From Acetobacteraceae bacterium (lineage in GTDB: Bacteria; Pseudomonadota; Alphaproteobacteria; Acetobacterales; Acetobacteraceae), in contig DAHWBL010000209.1 of the NCBI GenBank assembly GCA_027323595.1, forward strand, positions 1 to 9,532: DNA of 9,532 nt. The letters run 5' to 3'. The notes beneath the pieces were generated by a model. It was not told where the DNA came from. It saw only the letters and a program-made list of their open reading frames with translations, and did no database searches. A program made the translations under genes and the position numbers. Positions 6,726-9,532 of the stretch are shown here, piece after piece. The stretch's first letter is position 1. Every line of letters begins with the position of its first letter.

Positions 6726-7582
6726 CTCGTTGCCACCCGCCCGAACAGTCCCTGCGGCCGCCAGATCAGCACCAGGATCATCACCGTGTAGATCACGAAG
6801 GCACCGAAATCGGGGATGTAGTATTTGCCGGCCACGTCGGCCACGCCCAGCAGCAGCGAGGCAAGGAACGGCCCGGTGATCGAGGCGGTGCCGCCCACGG
6901 TCACCACGATCAGGAAATAGATCATGTATTTCAGCGGAAATGTCGGATCGAGCCCAAGAATCTCCGCCCCCAGCGCGCCACCCAGCCCAGCCAGGCCCGA
7001 GCCCACCGCGAAGGTCAGCATGAACACCAGATCGACATTGATCCCCATGCCGCGCGCGACGCGCCGGTCATCCACCGCCGCGCGCAGCCGCGAGCCGAAC
7101 CGCGTGCGCGTCAGCACCAGTTGCAGCGACACCGCGATCAGCCCGCACACACCGATGATCAGCAGCCGGTAGGCGCCCACCGACACCCCGAGGAACTCGA
7201 AACGGTCCTTGAGAAAATCAGGAATGTTGATGAATTGCTGCTGCGGCCCCTGGAAATAATCCACCACCGCGTCAACCATGAAGATCAGCCCGATGCAGAA
7301 CAGCACCTGGTCCAGATGGCTGCGCCGGTAGATGTGGGTGTACAGCAGCCGCTCCGCCACCACGCCCAGCGCCGCGCAGACGATGAAGGCGATCGGCAGC
7401 CCGGCGAAAAACGGCACGCCATGGCGGTTGACCAGAATCATGCAGACATAGCCTCCGGCCATGGCGAACGCGCCATGCGCCAGATTGACCAGGTTCATCA
7501 GCCCCAGCGTCACCGCCAGCCCGCAGGCGAGCACGAACAGCAGCATGCCATAGGCAAAGCCGTCGAACAGGTTGGTCAGCAT
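6722..7582 (-). CDS. livH: Branched-chain amino acid-type ABC transporter permease, LivH family
   Basis: A 286-residue inner-membrane permease subunit that pairs with LivM. It is almost entirely hydrophobic with about eight segments. The N-terminal LGLMNLVNLAHGAFAMAGGY (26-45) is the clearest LivH marker. Others are the cytoplasmic coupling region TRFGSRLRAAVDDRRVARGMGIN (160-182), the TVGGTASITGP block (228-238) and the C-terminal WRPQGLFGR (274-282). An extended loop (PQQQFINIPDFLKDRFEFLG, about 113-132) probably faces the periplasm. It starts at the ATG at 7582, 25 bp after the binding-protein stop, with only a weak GACGGGG ribosome binding site. Its last bases form an ATGA overlap with livM. 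Length and motif order are normal for the family. Confidence 0.95.
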   Translation of the reverse strand: MLTNLFDGFAYGMLLFVLACGLAVTLGLMNLVNLAHGAFAMAGGYVCMILVNRHGVPFFAGLPIAFIVCAALGVVAERLLYTHIYRRSHLDQVLFCIGLIFMVDAVVDYFQGPQQQFINIPDFLKDRFEFLGVSVGAYRLLIIGVCGLIAVSLQLVLTRTRFGSRLRAAVDDRRVARGMGINVDLVFMLTFAVGSGLAGLGGALGAEILGLDPTFPLKYMIYFLIVVTVGGTASITGPFLASLLLGVADVAGKYYIPDFGAFVIYTVMILVLIWRPQGLFGRVATR

Positions 7583-7607
7583 CGATCGCGCCCCGTCACC
7601 GCCTGGT

Positions 7608-8774
7608 TCATTTGCCCGCCTTCGCCGGATCCCTGACCATCGGGATCGTGGCGAACTCGATGTTCCACAACTGCCCGTCGCGGCGCTCGGTGCGGCGGAT
7701 ATAATCGTTCTGCACGATTTCGCGCGTCGCCGGATCGATCAGCACCGGCCCGCGCGGGCTCTCCCAGGACTGGCCCTTCATCGCCTCGATCAGTTTGGTG
7801 CCATCGGTGTCACCGCCGGTCCTGGCGATGGCGCGCGCGATCAGCGCCATCCCGTCATAGCCGCTCACCCCCATGAAATTCGGCCGCATGCCCTCGTTGG
7901 CCTTGCCGAAATCGGCGACGAACCGGCGGTTCAGATCGCTGTCATGCGCCGCCGAATAATGCTGCGAGGTGATCATCCCCAGCGTCACGTCGCCCATGTT
8001 GTTGAGCAGATCGTCATCCACCACGTCGCCGGTGCCGATCAGCCGCACCCCCGCCTTGTCCAGCCCGCGCTCGGCGAACTGCTTCATCACCACCGCGCCC
8101 ACGCCGGCCGGCACGAAGATGAAGATCGCATCGGGCTTCGCGTCGGCCGCGCGTTGCAGGAACGGCGCGAAATCGGGGTTGGCCACCGGCACCCGCAGTG
8201 CCGCCACCACCTTGCCGCCCTGCTTCTCGAACGGCTCCTTGAACCATTTCTCGGCGTCGTAGCCCGGCCCGTAATCGGTGACGATGGTCACCACCGAACG
8301 GATGCCGTTGGCGATGCACCAGTCGGTGAACGGGGCCACGGTCTGCGGCAGCGCCTGGCTGGTGCGCGAGATATAGGGCGAGGCCTCGGTGATCGAGGAG
8401 GTCGCCGCCGCCATCACGATCTCGGGCACCTTCGCCTGGGTCGCAACCGAGCTTGCCGCCAGCGCCAGCGGCGTCAGCCCGAAGCCGCCCAGCGCCACCA
8501 CATGGTCATTGATCACCAGCTCCTGCGCCAGCCGCTTGGTGACATCGGGCACCCCGCCATCATCCTTCAGCAGCAGCTCGATCCGCCGGCCGGCCACCAC
8601 GTCGCCGTGCTGCGCCAGATACAGCCGCATGCCCGCCACCACCTGCTTGCCGGTGGAGGCGAACGGCCCGGTCATCGGCAGGATCACCCCCACCCGCGCC
8701 ACCTCCTGCGCGCTGGCGGAAGCCACGCCCAACCCCAGCATCGCCGCGCCGAGCAGCCCGAACCGATTCCGCAT
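7608..8774 (-). CDS. ABC transporter substrate-binding protein, branched-chain amino acid type
   Basis: A 388-residue periplasmic binding protein (type 1 fold, Leu/Ile/Val-binding family) that captures the ligand and delivers it to the LivH/LivM permease. Residues 1-22 are a Sec signal peptide (MRNRF, a hydrophobic core, then ASASA with likely cleavage before Q23). It is not a lipoprotein, since no cysteine follows. The mature start VARVGVILPMTGPFASTGKQVVAGMRLYL, LLLKDDGG (67-74), ALGGFGLTPLALAASSVA (94-111) and VPEIVMAAATSSITE (116-130) are typical of the fold. YGPGYDAEKWFKEPFEKQG (168-186) and GVSGYDGMALIARAI (302-316) follow. The ATG at 8774 has a strong GGGAGGAA ribosome binding site, consistent with the high expression usual for binding proteins. 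It is the first gene of the operon, 79 bp after the DUF1932 gene. The ligand cannot be read from sequence: amino acid is the default, but related proteins also bind aromatic or other carboxylates, so I withhold livK. Confidence 0.93.
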   Translation of the reverse strand: MRNRFGLLGAAMLGLGVASASAQEVARVGVILPMTGPFASTGKQVVAGMRLYLAQHGDVVAGRRIELLLKDDGGVPDVTKRLAQELVINDHVVALGGFGLTPLALAASSVATQAKVPEIVMAAATSSITEASPYISRTSQALPQTVAPFTDWCIANGIRSVVTIVTDYGPGYDAEKWFKEPFEKQGGKVVAALRVPVANPDFAPFLQRAADAKPDAIFIFVPAGVGAVVMKQFAERGLDKAGVRLIGTGDVVDDDLLNNMGDVTLGMITSQHYSAAHDSDLNRRFVADFGKANEGMRPNFMGVSGYDGMALIARAIARTGGDTDGTKLIEAMKGQSWESPRGPVLIDPATREIVQNDYIRRTERRDGQLWNIEFATIPMVRDPAKAGK

Positions 8775-8833
8775 GGCCTGTTCCTCCCGTTCGCCCGTTT
8801 TTCTCGTTCGCCGAGTATGCCGGCGTTATCGAC

Positions 8834-8850
8834 CCCGCCATGCCGGCGGG
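8834..8850 (-). repeat. Small hairpin after the DUF1932 stop codon
   Basis: On the minus strand CCCGCC (8850-8845), a five-base loop and GGCGGG (8839-8834) form a perfect six-base stem that begins three bases after the TAG stop of the dehydrogenase gene. No U-run follows; the next bases are GTCGATAACG. It may slow or end part of the transcription from upstream, or only mark the 3' end, but a stem this short is expected by chance in sequence this rich in G and C. Confidence 0.2.
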
Positions 8851-8853
8851 TTG

Positions 8854-9532
8854 CTATTTCAAGTCAGCCCCAAGAGCAACCCGGCGGGCCAGCAGCGCGT
8901 CCAGAATCTCCTCCAGGCTCGCCTCGGCCAACAGCGTCGGCCCCAGCTCGGCACCCCGATCGGCCGCCCAGTCCTGGCGCTGCGCGGTCGGGCCGGCCAG
9001 CATCGGGCTCACCCCCGCCTCGGCCACGGTGCGCGCCACCTCGCGCATCTCCTCCGCCCGCCGCCGCCCATGGATCAACGCCCGGCTCATGACATAGCGC
9101 GCGAGCTTCGGCCAGTCCGGATGTGGAATGGTGTCCGACAGGCTCGCCAGCACCTCGCGCTCCACCCCGTAATGGCGCGCCGCCAGCATCGATTCCGTGG
9201 TCAGCGCCTCGATCCCCTTGATCATCACCGAGCGGCACATCTTCACCGCCGAGGCCACCCCGATCGTCTCGCTGCGAAACGTCAGATCCATCCGCAGCCC
9301 GTCGGCGGCGGCGATGAAATCGCGCGCGTGCGGCCCACCCAGCAACATCGGTGACGCCAGCCCGTGCGGCGGCACCGAGGTCATCACCGCCGCCTCCACG
9401 AACCGCCCGCCCGCCGCGCCGACGATGGCGGCAACCTCCTTCTTGGTGCCCGGCGACACCGAATTCACATCCACCCAGAACGCGCCAGGCGGGATCGCCG
9501 GGCTCGCGTCACGCTCCGCCTGCACGTCCGAG
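8854..9532 (-). CDS. NAD(P)-dependent oxidoreductase with DUF1932 domain (5' end missing)
   Basis: The frame is open to the right edge and ends with TAG at 8854, giving 225 visible residues; the start and the dinucleotide-binding GxGxxG region lie beyond the window. What remains begins near the end of the Rossmann domain (FWVDVNSVSPGTKKEVAAIV), followed by GGRFVEAAVMTSVPPHG and SPMLLGGPHA, as in 6-phosphogluconate and 3-hydroxyisobutyrate dehydrogenase-like enzymes. The segment GVASAVKMCRSVMIKGIEAL matches the hinge; its first lysine (about visible residue 97) aligns with the catalytic lysine of that superfamily. The rest is the helical DUF1932 domain, with HPDWPKLARYVMSRALIHGRRRAEEM. A GTG at 9525 could be read as a start but sits inside the conserved fold, so I reject it. 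The gene lies 79 bp upstream of the importer on the same strand and may be co-transcribed. The expected reaction is oxidation or reduction of a hydroxy acid; the substrate is unknown. Confidence 0.88.
   Translation of the reverse strand, partial: SDVQAERDASPAIPPGAFWVDVNSVSPGTKKEVAAIVGAAGGRFVEAAVMTSVPPHGLASPMLLGGPHARDFIAAADGLRMDLTFRSETIGVASAVKMCRSVMIKGIEALTTESMLAARHYGVEREVLASLSDTIPHPDWPKLARYVMSRALIHGRRRAEEMREVARTVAEAGVSPMLAGPTAQRQDWAADRGAELGPTLLAEASLEEILDALLARRVALGADLK

Noticed and set aside
7572..9092. A 506-codon open frame on the plus strand
   Set aside because: It is antisense to the substrate-binding protein and the DUF1932 gene, both of which show clear homology; it has the composition of a shadow frame.
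1..9532. RNA genes, CRISPR arrays, mobile elements, prophage or defence genes
   Set aside because: I looked on both strands and saw no tRNA-like cloverleaf, repeat-spacer pattern, transposase, integrase or terminal inverted repeats. Genes of known housekeeping or transport families fill almost the whole window, and no gap exceeds 100 bp.

Overview
This 9.5 kb window is very GC-rich. All nine genes it supports lie on the minus strand, so it reads right to left. The gene families, the strong G/C bias at third codon positions and the way the genes are packed suggest an alphaproteobacterial chromosome. Acetobacteraceae or a related Rhodospirillales group is my best guess, but nothing here proves the genus. 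There is no tRNA, rRNA, insertion sequence, CRISPR array, integrase or phage gene, and no region of foreign base composition that I can see. It looks like ordinary chromosomal backbone.

In transcription order: (1) 9532-8854 is the C-terminal part of an NAD(P)-dependent oxidoreductase of the 6-phosphogluconate dehydrogenase-like class with a DUF1932 domain; its Rossmann half lies beyond the window. (2) After a 79 bp gap, 8774-4233 is a complete five-gene ABC importer of the branched-chain amino acid (HAAT/Liv) type: periplasmic binding protein, LivH-type permease, LivM-type permease, LivG-type ATPase and LivF-type ATPase. Three of the four junctions overlap (ATGA, ATGA and 8 bp), so this is one translationally coupled operon. 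(3) After an 89 bp gap that holds a possible extended -10 promoter, 4143-2668 is leucyl aminopeptidase PepA. It is followed by a second, diverged M17 aminopeptidase (2636-1164), which overlaps by 8 bp the gene for the DNA polymerase III chi subunit HolC (1171-710). (4) 651-1 is the start of a DUF2076 protein that runs off the left edge.

Functionally there are two modules. The importer brings amino acids or other small carboxylates into the cell through a periplasmic binding protein, two membrane subunits and two ATPases. Its neighbour, the DUF1932 dehydrogenase, hints that the real substrate may be a hydroxy- or aromatic acid rather than leucine; this is inference. The second module pairs peptide turnover (two M17 aminopeptidases) with the replication clamp-loader subunit HolC, which repeats the pepA-holC adjacency known from Gammaproteobacteria.

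I did not find a clearly undescribed system. The points most worth a second look are the tandem aminopeptidase pair with a changed signature residue and an Arg-rich insert, the DUF1932/importer association, and the repeat-rich DUF2076 protein.
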